Assembly: GCF_017349315.1 (NCBI RefSeq)
Contig: NZ_JAFMPP010000010.1
Location: forward strand, 81,260-145,259
From: Jiella flava
GTDB lineage: Bacteria; Pseudomonadota; Alphaproteobacteria; Rhizobiales; Rhizobiaceae
Length of the DNA: 64,000 nt
Direction: 5' to 3'
Below are positions 18,228 to 26,816 of this stretch, one piece after another. The position numbers and the translations under genes were made by a program. Under the pieces are notes generated by a model. The model made no database searches, was not told where the DNA came from, and saw only the letters and a program-made list of their open reading frames with translations. How positions within the stretch are numbered: the stretch's first letter is position 1; the number at the start of each line of letters is the position of its first letter.

Positions 18228-18340
18228 GTTTCGCCGAGGCCATCCTCCTCCCAGGCCAAAAGCGGAAAACGGTCTGCCAACCTCCTCCCAACCGGCAGAC
18301 CATCCTTTGAACCCGCCGGGTCCTCCCCCCGGCGGGTTTT
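18228..18340 (+). ncRNA. CcsR/cuckoo-type sRNA, copy 3 with true terminator
   Basis: The most divergent copy, with CCTCCTCCC loops at 18244-18252 and 18281-18289. A T-A pair in the lower stem of hairpin 1 in copies 1 and 2 is C-G here, and the closing G-C pair of the last stem is A-T here. These two-sided changes support the folded structures. The last hairpin is followed by TTTT and then TTTTC, so the whole array probably ends here. Confidence 0.75.
18311..18340 (+). terminator. Rho-independent terminator ending the sRNA array
   Basis: ACCCGCCGGG and CCCGGCGGGT form a perfect 10-bp stem with a 7-nt loop, followed by TTT, G, C, G and TTTT. It is the only one of the three unit-end hairpins with T residues immediately after the stem. 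Confidence 0.85.
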
Positions 18341-18432
18341 GCGTTTTCAAGGCGCTCGTCTCGCTCGAATTTGACAGCTTTAATGGCCGGAAGCCGGTTT
18401 CGTTTTCGCGCGCCGTCGCGTAGATTCCGGCC

Positions 18433-19854
18433 ATGTCAAACAAAACCGTCCATGTCGTCGGCGGCGGCCTTGCTGGGTCGGAAGCCGCCTGGCAGCTTGC
18501 CCATGCCGGCATCCCCGTCATCCTTCACGAAATGCGCCCGCTGCGCGGCACCGAGGCCCACAAGACCGACGGTCTCGCGGAGCTGGTCTGCTCGAACTCG
18601 TTTCGCTCCGACGATGCGACGGCCAATGCCGTCGGCGTCCTGCACGCCGAGATGCGGCTTGCCGGTTCGCTGATCATGACGATGGCAGACCAACATCAGG
18701 TGCCGGCCGGTGGCGCCCTCGCCGTCGATCGCGAAGGGTTTTCGGCGGCCGTCTCGAAAGCGCTCGAGGATCACCCGCTGGTCACCATCGAGCGCGGGGA
18801 AGTCGACGGCCTGCCGCCGGAAGACTGGGGCACGACCATCGTCGCCACCGGGCCGCTCACCGCGCCAAAGCTCGCGGAAGCGATCGGCGCGGCCACCGGC
18901 CAGGATGCCCTCGCCTTCTTCGACGCCATCGCGCCGATCGTCCATTTCGATTCGATCGACATGGACAAGGCCTGGTTCCAATCGCGGTACGACAAGGTCG
19001 GGCCCGGCGGCACCGGCAAGGACTACATCAACTGCCCACTCGACCGCGAAACCTATGAGCGCTTTGTCGCGGCGCTTGTCGAAGGCGACCGGGCGGCGTT
19101 CAAAGAGTGGGAGGGCACGCCCTATTTCGACGGCTGTCTGCCGATCGAGGTGATGGCCGAGCGCGGCCCCGAGACCTTGCGGCACGGGCCGATGAAGCCG
19201 ATGGGCCTGACCAACGCCCATCAGCCCGACATCAAACCCTATGCCGTCGTCCAGCTGCGCCAGGACAATGCGCTCGGCACGCTCTACAACATGGTCGGCT
19301 TCCAGACGAAGCTGAAATACGGCGCGCAGGCCGAGATCTTCCGGATGATCCCGGGGCTGGAAAGTGCCGAATTCGCGCGGCTCGGCGGCCTGCATCGCAA
19401 CACCTATCTGAATTCGCCGGTGCTCCTCGATGCGACGCTCACCCTGAAGGCGCGCCCGCATCTGCGCTTTGCCGGCCAGATCACCGGCTGCGAAGGCTAT
19501 GTCGAATCGGCCGCGGTCGGCTTGATGGCGGGACGCTTCACAGCCGCGGAACGCCGGGGCCAATCGCTTCCTCCGCCGCCCCAGAGCACGGCGACCGGCG
19601 CGCTGATCGCCCATATCACCGGCGGCCATCTCGCCCGGCAGGACGATGGCGGCAAACGCTCGTTCCAGCCGATGAACGTCAATTTCGGCCTGTTTCCGCC
19701 GCTCGAGCCGGGCGCAATCCAGAAGCCCGAAGGCCAGAAGCGCTTTCGCGGCAAGGAAAAGGCGCTTGCCAAAAAGAACGCGCTCTCGCGCCGGGCCCTT
19801 GCCGACTTCGCCGCCTGGCTCGGCGAAAAGGATCTGCGCCAAGCGGCCGAGTAA
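18433..19854 (+). CDS. trmFO: Folate/FAD-dependent tRNA (uracil-5-)-methyltransferase TrmFO
   Basis: A 473-residue flavoprotein. FAD binding is at [15 protein letters not shown], the [30 protein letters not shown] stretch carries a conserved Cys (Cys53, as in Bacillus TrmFO), and [14 protein letters not shown] carries the second conserved Cys. [20 protein letters not shown] closes the FAD fold. The enzyme makes ribothymidine at tRNA position 54 using methylene-tetrahydrofolate as carbon donor, unlike SAM-dependent TrmA. The ATG at 18433 follows the sRNA-array terminator by about 95 nt. It is convergent with the DUF4153 gene. Confidence 0.96.
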   Translation: MSNKTVHVVGGGLAGSEAAWQLAHAGIPVILHEMRPLRGTEAHKTDGLAELVCSNSFRSDDATANAVGVLHAEMRLAGSLIMTMADQHQVPAGGALAVDREGFSAAVSKALEDHPLVTIERGEVDGLPPEDWGTTIVATGPLTAPKLAEAIGAATGQDALAFFDAIAPIVHFDSIDMDKAWFQSRYDKVGPGGTGKDYINCPLDRETYERFVAALVEGDRAAFKEWEGTPYFDGCLPIEVMAERGPETLRHGPMKPMGLTNAHQPDIKPYAVVQLRQDNALGTLYNMVGFQTKLKYGAQAEIFRMIPGLESAEFARLGGLHRNTYLNSPVLLDATLTLKARPHLRFAGQITGCEGYVESAAVGLMAGRFTAAERRGQSLPPPPQSTATGALIAHITGGHLARQDDGGKRSFQPMNVNFGLFPPLEPGAIQKPEGQKRFRGKEKALAKKNALSRRALADFAAWLGEKDLRQAAE

Positions 19855-19902
19855 TCCCCGAAACGGCAGCGATGCGCGCTAACGGCACACTTCTGCCGGA
19901 CC

Positions 19903-21726
19903 TCAGGACCAGTCGGCGCTGCGGAAAAAGGCGTCAAATTCAAGATAGTTGATCTGGCCCGAATCGCTCTGGGCGACGCGACGCAGGACGATCCGCAGGC
20001 GCTTGCCGTCCTGGGCGATCAAATCGAGAACCGGCGGCGTGATTACCTGCGCCGGCTCGTCGAAGAGCTGATCGGGCAGCTCGTCGATGGCCTTCTTGAT
20101 CGGAAAGTGGATCACCGTCGTCCCCCGCGAGGCAACGAGATCGCCCCCTTCGAGAGCGAAGGTCATGCCGGCAATCGCGTCGCCGTTGTCGTCTTTGCTT
20201 TCGTCGACGCCGGGAATGACGACCCGGGCGAGCACGGCTCTGTCATAGCCGCCGGTCGCGATCTCCGTGCCCTTCAGCGCCACGAAACCGCGCGGACGCG
20301 CCTTCACCCATGTCGAGGTGTCGATATGCAGACTGTCGACCAAGAGCGCATAGGCGTCGCCCGGATCGTTGCGCAGCGCCGTCATCAGCCGCGCGGCCAG
20401 ATCGTGATCGAGATAGGGCGCAAGATCGCCGAGGCGGTCGGCGTCGGCGAGCGCCCCCAAACGCGATTCGAGCCGGGTGACGCGCTGCGCATGCTGTTCC
20501 TTGCTCGGCCGCAAAGCCAGCTGATCGCTGCCGGGAACCCTTGTCGCGAACTCCGCAACGATCCGTGCCGTCTGGCTGTCGCCAGATACGCTCGCCGCTC
20601 CCCAAGGACCGATGGCCGACAGTCCGACGAGCGCAATAGGCACCAACGCCATCAGCCGGATGTCGCCCGCGAGCCGGGGCACCAGCTGGCAGGCGAGCAC
20701 GATCACCGCCGCCAGGATCGCAAGCGCGACATAATAGCGTTCGAGCGTGACGCCCTCGGCCGCGATGCGCTGCCAGATCCCGATCGCGGCGAGAATCAGC
20801 GGGACAATCAGAATGACGCCCCAGCTTTTGGCAAACAGCCGACTCGGGAGCCCGCCCGTGGCAAGAAACGGCTCGGCGGCAATCCGCAGCGCAAGCACCA
20901 GGAAGGCGTCAAAGGTGACGATCCAACCGACGGCGTTTTGCGGCAGGCGGCCTGCAAGAGCGATCTTGACGGCGTAAAGATGCAGAACCAGCGCCGTCGT
21001 CAGTGCGAGCGGAATGGCGACCCAGGAGATCAGCAGGCGCACGCCGCTGACCAGCCGATCCTCGGCGAAAGCCGGCCGATCCTCAAAGCTTCGCGGCAGA
21101 CGACCAAGCGCGAAGAGCGGACCGACGAGGGTGAAGGCCGTGACGTAGATATGTTCGTAGTCGGTCGCGCTCAGTCCGATATCGAACAGGAACCGAACCA
21201 TCTCGAAGATCGCCGAGAGACCGACCACGAACAAGAGGACCGACAGGAAAGCAAGCGCCGCGCCGACGAACGACCAGAGCGTGAAGGTCCAAAACCGCAC
21301 CGGTCCGCCCCGCCCCAAAAACGGCGCGAGCGGGACCAGCAAGGTCAAAGCCGGCGTCAGGGCCGGCAGATGATTCTCCGCGCGCCCACCGAAATAGACG
21401 ACCGCGGCCAGCAGCGTGGCGACGCCGAGCGCCGCCAGTTGAATCGGCAGATCTCGCCAGTCGCGCGCCTCGCCGGCCAGCGTGGCCGAAACCGCGGCAA
21501 CCGCCCCGCAATAGAGCGCACCGATCAGCCAGAGAAGATCGTCGATCCGGTCAAAATCGTGCCCGGCAACCTCCATATTGCTCAGGATCGCAATGGCGAT
21601 GAATCCGAGCGAAGCCACCGGAAATCGGACAAGGGCAATCTCGGTGCCCCGGGCAAGCGTCGCCGCGGCCCGGTTGAACCAACCGCTGGTTTGCGCCGAA
21701 GCGCGCCTGTCCACGATCCGCTGCAT
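19903..21726 (-). CDS. DUF4153 multi-spanning membrane protein
   Basis: About 607 residues. The N-terminal 400 residues contain some ten hydrophobic spans (e.g. RFPVASLGFIAIAILSN, LALTTALVLHLYAVKIAL, LILAAIGIWQRI); the last 200 residues are soluble, with a repeated beta character ending INYLEFDAFFRSADWS. The pattern FWTFTLWSFVGAALAFLSVLLFVVGLSAI and YEHIYV matches the DUF4153 family of unknown role. The ATG at 21726 is listed; the open frame extends to 21813 over a stretch that looks non-coding. It lies 111 nt after the NDUFAF6-like gene on the same strand and may be in its operon. Confidence 0.75.
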   Translation of the reverse strand: MQRIVDRRASAQTSGWFNRAAATLARGTEIALVRFPVASLGFIAIAILSNMEVAGHDFDRIDDLLWLIGALYCGAVAAVSATLAGEARDWRDLPIQLAALGVATLLAAVVYFGGRAENHLPALTPALTLLVPLAPFLGRGGPVRFWTFTLWSFVGAALAFLSVLLFVVGLSAIFEMVRFLFDIGLSATDYEHIYVTAFTLVGPLFALGRLPRSFEDRPAFAEDRLVSGVRLLISWVAIPLALTTALVLHLYAVKIALAGRLPQNAVGWIVTFDAFLVLALRIAAEPFLATGGLPSRLFAKSWGVILIVPLILAAIGIWQRIAAEGVTLERYYVALAILAAVIVLACQLVPRLAGDIRLMALVPIALVGLSAIGPWGAASVSGDSQTARIVAEFATRVPGSDQLALRPSKEQHAQRVTRLESRLGALADADRLGDLAPYLDHDLAARLMTALRNDPGDAYALLVDSLHIDTSTWVKARPRGFVALKGTEIATGGYDRAVLARVVIPGVDESKDDNGDAIAGMTFALEGGDLVASRGTTVIHFPIKKAIDELPDQLFDEPAQVITPPVLDLIAQDGKRLRIVLRRVAQSDSGQINYLEFDAFFRSADWS

Positions 21727-21837
21727 TCCGCCGTCCCGCTCGTCCCTTCGCCCAATCCCGACGCGCACGGGCCGGTCCGCACATGGCGCCAAAGCCGCAC
21801 CACCCGGTGCCATGCCGACCGTTGCGCCGCGACACGC

Positions 21838-22692
21838 TCAGCCGCGCATCGCCCGCCAGTAAGCGAACACCTTGCGCGGTGCCGAAAGGTCTGGCGATTG
21901 GCGCAGCACGTTCGCTCCTGACCGTTCGATACGGTCCAAATATGGCGAGGCGAGCCAGGCCGGCAGGAAGGCGGCCCGAACCGGCTTCGGCAGCCGACGA
22001 GAATGGCGGCGCGCTTCGCCGACATGATAACGGCCAAAGGCCACCATCGCGGCCATTGCCCGCTGCGACGGCTCCGCCTCCCCGGCATTCAGCACCTCGG
22101 GCGAACAGCCGGCTGCCGCGAGAATGTCGGCCGGCAGATAGCACTGCCCGCGCGCGCGATGGATCGGCAGCAGGCGCAACACCCCTGCCACCGTCTGGGC
22201 GACGCCGGCGTGCCCCGCCGCATCGGCAATCTGACCGGCATCGGCGGGCGACAAAATCGTCGCGGCGAGCATAATCAGCGTCGAGGCGGTTTCACCGGCA
22301 TAGGCCTCGAAATGCTCACGGCTCGGCATCGGATCGTCATAAAGATCGAAGGCCCGCGCTTCGAGCATCCGGTCGAACGCCGCCTTGGACAGATGATGGC
22401 GCTCGATCGTCTGGAGCAGCCGGCTCGCCACCGGATGGCCGGCCTCACCGCCCCCCGCTGCGCCCTTCTCCGATCCGCCGCCGGCGATCACGTCCCGCCA
22501 CCATTGCAGGCGGATCTCCCCAGGCAACGGCTGGCGGATCTGATCGCGCACCTTGGCGATCTCGATATTGAAGGCGTAAAGCGCGGCGAGATCACCGCGT
22601 CGATCGGCCGGCGCGAAGGCCAACGACAATGCCCGGTCGCGATCTTCGGCCTCGACGAGGTCGTGGCAGGTGTCGCTCGGGCTGGCGCTCAT
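21838..22692 (-). CDS. Squalene/phytoene-synthase-fold protein resembling NDUFAF6
   Basis: A 284-residue trans-prenyltransferase-fold protein. The DxxxD metal-binding motifs of true squalene and phytoene synthases are missing: the first helix reads ALYAFNIEIAKVRDQIRQPLPGEIRLQWWRD, much like the AFNVELAxVxD..MRxQxW pattern of mitochondrial NDUFAF6, a complex I assembly factor. GVLRLLPIHRARGQCYLPADIL and HRLPKPVRAAFLPAW-like segments also fit. A role in complex I biogenesis is inferred, not shown, and it should not be called a phytoene synthase without evidence. The ATG at 22692 is chosen; the frame could extend to 22734. It lies downstream of secDF and the NDUFAF3-like gene, with repeats between. 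Confidence 0.75.
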   Translation of the reverse strand: MSASPSDTCHDLVEAEDRDRALSLAFAPADRRGDLAALYAFNIEIAKVRDQIRQPLPGEIRLQWWRDVIAGGGSEKGAAGGGEAGHPVASRLLQTIERHHLSKAAFDRMLEARAFDLYDDPMPSREHFEAYAGETASTLIMLAATILSPADAGQIADAAGHAGVAQTVAGVLRLLPIHRARGQCYLPADILAAAGCSPEVLNAGEAEPSQRAMAAMVAFGRYHVGEARRHSRRLPKPVRAAFLPAWLASPYLDRIERSGANVLRQSPDLSAPRKVFAYWRAMRG

Positions 22693-22756
22693 GCGGTGAT
22701 CCTGATCGGCCCGTCCGGTTCGAATGACGGGCAAGTTGCAAGCGTCGGCGTCGTCC

Positions 22757-22828
22757 GAGAGCGACCTTTGAATCGACGCATCGTGCTTTGCCGAAAATCG
22801 ATTCCGATGTTCAGGCCGATGCTGTTAG
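22757..22828 (+). repeat. Dispersed palindromic repeat A, copy 1 (truncated)
   Basis: Matches the right part of family A: ACCTTTGAATCGACGCATCG, GTGCTTTGCCGAAAATCGAT and GGCCGATGCTGT. The left palindrome present in full copies (CTGCGTCC..GGACGCAG) is missing. It abuts repeat B copy 1. Confidence 0.8.
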
Positions 22829-22932
22829 AGCATGATGTGATCCGAAAAGTTGCATGACTTTTCGGATCACATCATGCGTCAAAATAATGACCGGGAGCAG
22901 AATGACGATTTCAGTTCATCGCATTCCGCTCC
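22826..22932 (+). repeat. Dispersed palindromic repeat B, copy 1
   Basis: Starts TAGAGCATGATG. It contains a perfect 21-bp inverted repeat (22830-22850 with 22857-22877) around the loop TGCATG, and a second imperfect hairpin ending GCATTCCGCTCC. Confidence 0.85.
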
Positions 22933-22950
22933 AACGAAGGCGCGAGCGGA

Positions 22951-23055
22951 TAGAGCATGGTGCCGAAAAGTTGCACGACTTTTCGGGTCACATCATGCGG
23001 TAAAACAATGGCTTGGAGCGAAATGGCGATTCCAGTTCATCGCATCCCGCTCTAG
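22951..23055 (+). repeat. Dispersed palindromic repeat B, copy 2
   Basis: Starts TAGAGCATGGTGCCGAAAAG and ends CATCCCGCTCTAG. It is head-to-tail with copy 1 and about 90% alike by eye in the core; the outer arms of the first hairpin are less perfect. Confidence 0.85.
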
Positions 23056-23103
23056 CGTCAAGCAGTTTGCCAACCGCGACGGCCGGCACCAGATGGCGCC
23101 AGC

Positions 23104-23487
23104 TCAGTCGACGGCGACGAGAGCGGCGCCGACCGGACGGCCCTCGGAAAGCATGATGTTGAAGGTGCGCACCGCCGCTCCGGTCGACATCGGATCGCAG
23201 GAGATGCCGGCCCGCTTCAGGCGCTCGGCAAGGCCCGGCGGCAACCGGCGGATATTCTTGCCCGTGCCAAACAGCAAAAAGCGAATCTCCTCATCGAAAA
23301 TCCGCTCGAGCCGCTCGCCCAAAAACGGCTCTTCCGCCGTCGCCGACCAGCCGTAGATGCCGGATGGCAGGCACAGGATCGAGCCCCGATGCGACATCTC
23401 GGCAAAGCGGAAACCGCCATTGCCATACGCCTCGATCGGCGCGCGGCCAGGAAAATGCGCTTCCCGGATTTCGATTCCCTGCACCAT
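23104..23487 (-). CDS. Mth938/DUF498-domain protein resembling NDUFAF3
   Basis: A 127-residue protein with the Mth938 fold: GIEIREAHFPGRAPIEAYGNGGFRF, then SILCLPSGIYGWSA, the core EIRFLLFGTGKNIRRLPPGLAERLKRAGISCDPMSTGAAVRTFNIMLSEGR and GAALVAVD. This matches mitochondrial NDUFAF3, a complex I assembly factor, and its bacterial DUF498 relatives. Its ATG lies only 2 nt after the secDF stop codon, so the two are translationally coupled. The conserved link to secDF in alphaproteobacteria has been used in the literature to tie this family to membrane-protein assembly. Its biochemical role in bacteria is unknown to me. Confidence 0.85.
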   Translation of the reverse strand: MVQGIEIREAHFPGRAPIEAYGNGGFRFAEMSHRGSILCLPSGIYGWSATAEEPFLGERLERIFDEEIRFLLFGTGKNIRRLPPGLAERLKRAGISCDPMSTGAAVRTFNIMLSEGRPVGAALVAVD

Positions 23488-23489
23488 GA

Positions 23490-26078
23490 TCAGGCCTGCC
23501 CGGCGCTGATCTGCCCAGGCTCGGCCGCCTTCTTCTTCTCGTCAAGGTCCGCCGCCCTGGCGGCTTCCGCCGCATCGGTCGAGCGTAGATTGAAGAAAAC
23601 CAGCACCGGCGCGGCGACGAAAATCGACGAGAAGGTGCCGATGATCACGCCGAACAACATCGAGGCGACAAAGGAGCGGATCACCTCGCCACCGAAGACG
23701 AACAGCGCGGCCAGTGCGAGCACGGTCGTCGCCGACGTCATGGTCGTGCGCGACAGCATCTCGTTGTCGGACAGATCGAGCAACTGGCCGAGCGGCATCT
23801 TCTTGAACCGCCGCAGATTCTCGCGGACGCGGTCGTAGATGACGACGGTGTCGTTCAGCGAATAGCCGACGATGGTCAGGATCGCCGCGACCGTCGACAG
23901 GCTGACGTCGAGCTGCGTCACGGTAATGAAGCCGAGAGTCAGGATGACATCGTTGACGGTGGCGATGATCGCACCGAGGGCGAACTGCCACTCGAAGCGC
24001 AGCCAGACATAGACCAGGATCGCGACCAGCGACGCGAGAACGCCGATGATCGCGGCCCAGGCGAGTTCGCCGGAGACCGTTGGGCCGACGACTTCGGTCC
24101 GCCGGATATCATATGTCTGCGACAGCGCCTGGCTGGCCGTGTCGACCAGTTTCTGCTGGGATGAGTCGGACACCTCACCGAAGGCGCCGATCCGGATCAG
24201 CGCCTCGTTCTGGGTGCCGAACTCCTGCACCTGCGGGTCGGCGATGCCCGCCTTGGTCAGCTGGGTGCGGATGTCGCCGGTATCGGCCGCGCCCTGCTTG
24301 GCCTGCACCTCGATCAAGGTGCCGCCGGTGAAGTCGATGCCGAAATTCGGGCCGATGGCAAAGAGCGAGACGATCGAGGCGATGCAGAGCGCCATCGACA
24401 CGCCGAAGATCTTCAGACGGACCTTCATGAACGGGATCTTCGTCACCTCGGGCACGAGGCGCAGATAACCTTTCGGCAGCTCCTTCGGGCGCCGGCGGCG
24501 CACCCATGCGGCGACCAGCCAGCGCGTCAGCGTGAAGGCGGTGAAAACGGTGGTCAGAATACCGATCGCCAACGTCACGGCGAAGCCGCGCACCGGGCCG
24601 CTGCCGAGGAAGAACAGGACGACAGCGGCAATCAGCGTGGTGATGTTGGCGTCAAGAATCGTCGCCAGGGCCTTCTGAAAGCCGGCGTCGATCGCCTGCA
24701 CGACCGAGCGTCCCTGCCGCCGCTCGTCGCGGATCCGCTCATAGATCAAAACGTTCGAATCGACCGCCATGCCGAGCGTCAGCACGATACCGGCGATACC
24801 AGGCAGTGTCAGGGTCGCCCCGATCACCGTGAGGACCGCGAACAGAAGGATCAGGTTGGCGGCCAAAGCGATATTGGCGATGACACCGAGGAAGCCATAG
24901 GCCGCGAGCATGAAGACGACGACCGCCACCGCGCCGATCACGCCGGCCATCTCGCCGGCGTCGATCGAGTCGGCGCCAAGGCCCGGCCCGACGGTTCGCT
25001 CTTCGATGATATTGAGCGTCGCCGGCAGCGCCCCGGCCCGCAACAGCACCGCCAAATCGTTGGCTGACTGGACCGTGAAGCTGCCGCTGATCTGCGCCTG
25101 CCCCCCGAGAATGGCGGTGCGGATCACCGGCGCCGACAGCACCTTGTCATCGAGAACGATGGCGAAAGGCTTGCCGACATTGGCCTGGGTGACCCGGCCG
25201 AAGCGCTGGGCGCCTTGCGAGTCGAAGCGAATGTTGACCACCGGCTCGTTGGTCTGCTGATCGAAGCCCGGCTGCGCGTCGGTGAGATTTTCACCCGAGA
25301 CCATCACCTGTCGCTTCACCAGGATCGGTCGGGCCGGCTTGTCGTTGGTGTAGAGCAGCACGTCGCCCGGCGGCACTCGTCCGCCCTTGGCGACCGTCTC
25401 GGCGTTCTCGCTCTGATCGACCAATTGGAAGGTGAGTTTGGCGGTCTGGTTGAGCAGTTCCTTCAACCGCTTCGGATCGCCGAGGCCCGGCACCTGGACC
25501 ATGATGCGGTCGGCGCCTTGGCGCTGGATGATCGGCTCGGTGGTGCCGAGCTCGTCAACACGCCGACGCACGACTTCGATCGACTGCGTCACCGCCGTCG
25601 ACACGCGGTAAGCGATGCCCTGATCGGTCAAGGTGGCGGTGATGACGCCGGCTTGCGGCTGCGCCAACTCGACTTCGGCGACGGAGCCACCGGACATCAG
25701 GCCGCTGGAAATCGGCTGGGTCAACTGCTCGAGCGCCGACTGCGCGTCTGAAGCCTGCGCCGGATCGCGCAGCCGAACCGAGATGGTGTGGTCCTTGGTG
25801 GCAATCGCCGAGTAGCCGATGCGCTTTTGGCGCAGCAGCTGACGGACCTCGTCCTGCACCGACTGCAGACGCTCCTTGACGAGCGAGGCCCGGTCGACCT
25901 CCAGCAAAATATAAGAACCGCCCTGAAGATCGAGACCGAGCGTCACCGACTTGTCGGGCAGCCAGCTCGGCAGCCCCTCGGTCCAGCTCCGCGGAAGAAC
26001 GTTGGGAGCGGCATAGGCGAGGCCTATCAGCACCGTCAGCCAGATGAGGATCGTCTTCCAGCGCGAGAAATACAGCAT
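23490..26078 (-). CDS. secDF: Protein translocase subunit SecDF (fused)
   Basis: About 862 residues, with SecD and SecF in one chain. The SecD half starts MLYFSRWKTILIWLTVLIGLAYAAPN and has the GLDLQGGSYILLEVD signature, a large periplasmic domain and six spans ending in LRRPKELPKG. The SecF half has MKVRLKIFGVSMAL, GPNFGIDFTGGTLIEVQ and GYSLNDTVVIYDRVREN. It uses the proton gradient to complete export through SecYEG. The ATG at 26078 is chosen over an upstream TTG because it begins the first membrane helix with the family spacing. It follows yajC by 130 nt and is coupled to the Mth938-domain gene. Confidence 0.95.
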   Translation of the reverse strand: MLYFSRWKTILIWLTVLIGLAYAAPNVLPRSWTEGLPSWLPDKSVTLGLDLQGGSYILLEVDRASLVKERLQSVQDEVRQLLRQKRIGYSAIATKDHTISVRLRDPAQASDAQSALEQLTQPISSGLMSGGSVAEVELAQPQAGVITATLTDQGIAYRVSTAVTQSIEVVRRRVDELGTTEPIIQRQGADRIMVQVPGLGDPKRLKELLNQTAKLTFQLVDQSENAETVAKGGRVPPGDVLLYTNDKPARPILVKRQVMVSGENLTDAQPGFDQQTNEPVVNIRFDSQGAQRFGRVTQANVGKPFAIVLDDKVLSAPVIRTAILGGQAQISGSFTVQSANDLAVLLRAGALPATLNIIEERTVGPGLGADSIDAGEMAGVIGAVAVVVFMLAAYGFLGVIANIALAANLILLFAVLTVIGATLTLPGIAGIVLTLGMAVDSNVLIYERIRDERRQGRSVVQAIDAGFQKALATILDANITTLIAAVVLFFLGSGPVRGFAVTLAIGILTTVFTAFTLTRWLVAAWVRRRRPKELPKGYLRLVPEVTKIPFMKVRLKIFGVSMALCIASIVSLFAIGPNFGIDFTGGTLIEVQAKQGAADTGDIRTQLTKAGIADPQVQEFGTQNEALIRIGAFGEVSDSSQQKLVDTASQALSQTYDIRRTEVVGPTVSGELAWAAIIGVLASLVAILVYVWLRFEWQFALGAIIATVNDVILTLGFITVTQLDVSLSTVAAILTIVGYSLNDTVVIYDRVRENLRRFKKMPLGQLLDLSDNEMLSRTTMTSATTVLALAALFVFGGEVIRSFVASMLFGVIIGTFSSIFVAAPVLVFFNLRSTDAAEAARAADLDEKKKAAEPGQISAGQA

Positions 26079-26208
26079 GTCGGTCTCGGAGATGTCGGCT
26101 CGCGCCAAGGCGTTGGAACCGGTTTCGGCGTCTGTCGCCGTCCCGCTAGAGTTGAGAGCGGAGCGGCTCGGATCTGCGGCATGGCGGACCTGCGGCCCGT
26201 GCCGCCTG

Positions 26209-26550
26209 CTACTTGCTGTTGGCGGCGGCCGGCTCGCCCTTGACGCGGACGTCGCTGAGCGTTCCCTGCAGCACCCGGACGCGAACCTGATCGGAGATCT
26301 GGACTTCCAGTTCGCCGTTGTCGTGGACCTTGGTCACCTTGCCGACGATGCCACCACCGGTGACGACCGTGTCGCCGCGCCGAATGTTCTTCAGCATCTC
26401 CTCGCGCTTTTTCATCTGCGACCGCTGGGGGCGGATGATCAGGAAATACATGATCGCGAAAACCGCGATAAACGGAAGAACACTGATCAGCAATTCGCTC
26501 CCACCGGCAGCAGTGGCACCGGTCTGGGCGAAAGCCTCGGACACGAACAT
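26209..26550 (-). CDS. yajC: Preprotein translocase subunit YajC
   Basis: A 113-residue protein: a short N-terminus (MFVSEAFAQTGATAAGG), one membrane helix (LLISVLPFIAVFAIMYFLII), then the family signature RPQRSQMKKREEMLKNIRRGDTVVTGGGIVGKV. YajC is an accessory partner of SecDF. Tandem ATGs occur at 26553 and 26550; the second has the better distance to GAGG. It is the first gene of the yajC-secDF-Mth938 group. Confidence 0.95.
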   Translation of the reverse strand: MFVSEAFAQTGATAAGGSELLISVLPFIAVFAIMYFLIIRPQRSQMKKREEMLKNIRRGDTVVTGGGIVGKVTKVHDNGELEVQISDQVRVRVLQGTLSDVRVKGEPAAANSK

Positions 26551-26816
26551 CATCGACCTCGCAAGAATGAGTTTGCAACAAAAGCGCGTCGAAACGAACG
26601 TCCCGCCGACGGCGCCCAAGATCTCCAAGAGACCTGTCTGGACGTGGCCGCAATATACGATCGGCCTATGCCTTTGCAACAAGCTGCGGCATTTACAGCC
26701 CGCCGCAGGGCCGCTTATGCCATTACAATGCTGTCACCAACCCGTCAGTGCGACGTGAACGCCCGTGCTCCACATGATGCGCGCCGTTGCGTTTTGACCA
26801 CGGAGGAAAAGCCTCG

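Larger units (their letters stand above)
17962..18340 (+). repeat. Three tandem 133-nt repeats (sRNA array)
   Basis: Period 133 nt from first bases at 17962, 18095 and 18228. Copies 1 and 2 differ at only a few positions; copy 3 has more changes and a one-base insertion. Conservation concentrates on paired stems and CCTCCTCCC loops, so the repeat is best explained as duplicated RNA genes and not as a protein-coding or CRISPR array. Confidence 0.9.
22693..23103. other. 411-nt gap filled by dispersed repeats
   Basis: Between the NDUFAF6-like and NDUFAF3-like genes lie one partial family A repeat (22757-22828) and two family B repeats (22826-22932 and 22951-23055), covering most of the gap. No coding frame is supported. 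Confidence 0.8.

Noticed and set aside
17962..18340. Tandem array considered as a CRISPR
   Set aside because: Units are 133 nt of nearly identical sequence with no unique spacers, and no cas gene is nearby.
17917..18521. Open frames through the 133-nt tandem repeats that could be read as repeat proteins
   Set aside because: The repeats conserve RNA stems and loops, have a length (133) not divisible by three so frames shift between copies, and lack ribosome sites.
18436..19842. Minus-strand frame of 468 codons opposite trmFO
   Set aside because: Antisense shadow of a complete TrmFO with both conserved cysteines.
20107..21921. Plus-strand frame of 604 codons opposite the DUF4153 gene
   Set aside because: Arg/Gln/Asp-rich low-complexity translation without hydrophobic or conserved segments; the minus strand gives regular membrane helices.
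21838..22692. Calling this gene a phytoene or squalene synthase in a hopanoid or carotenoid pathway
   Set aside because: The Asp-rich metal-binding motifs are missing and no hpn or crt gene is nearby; NDUFAF6-like features fit better.
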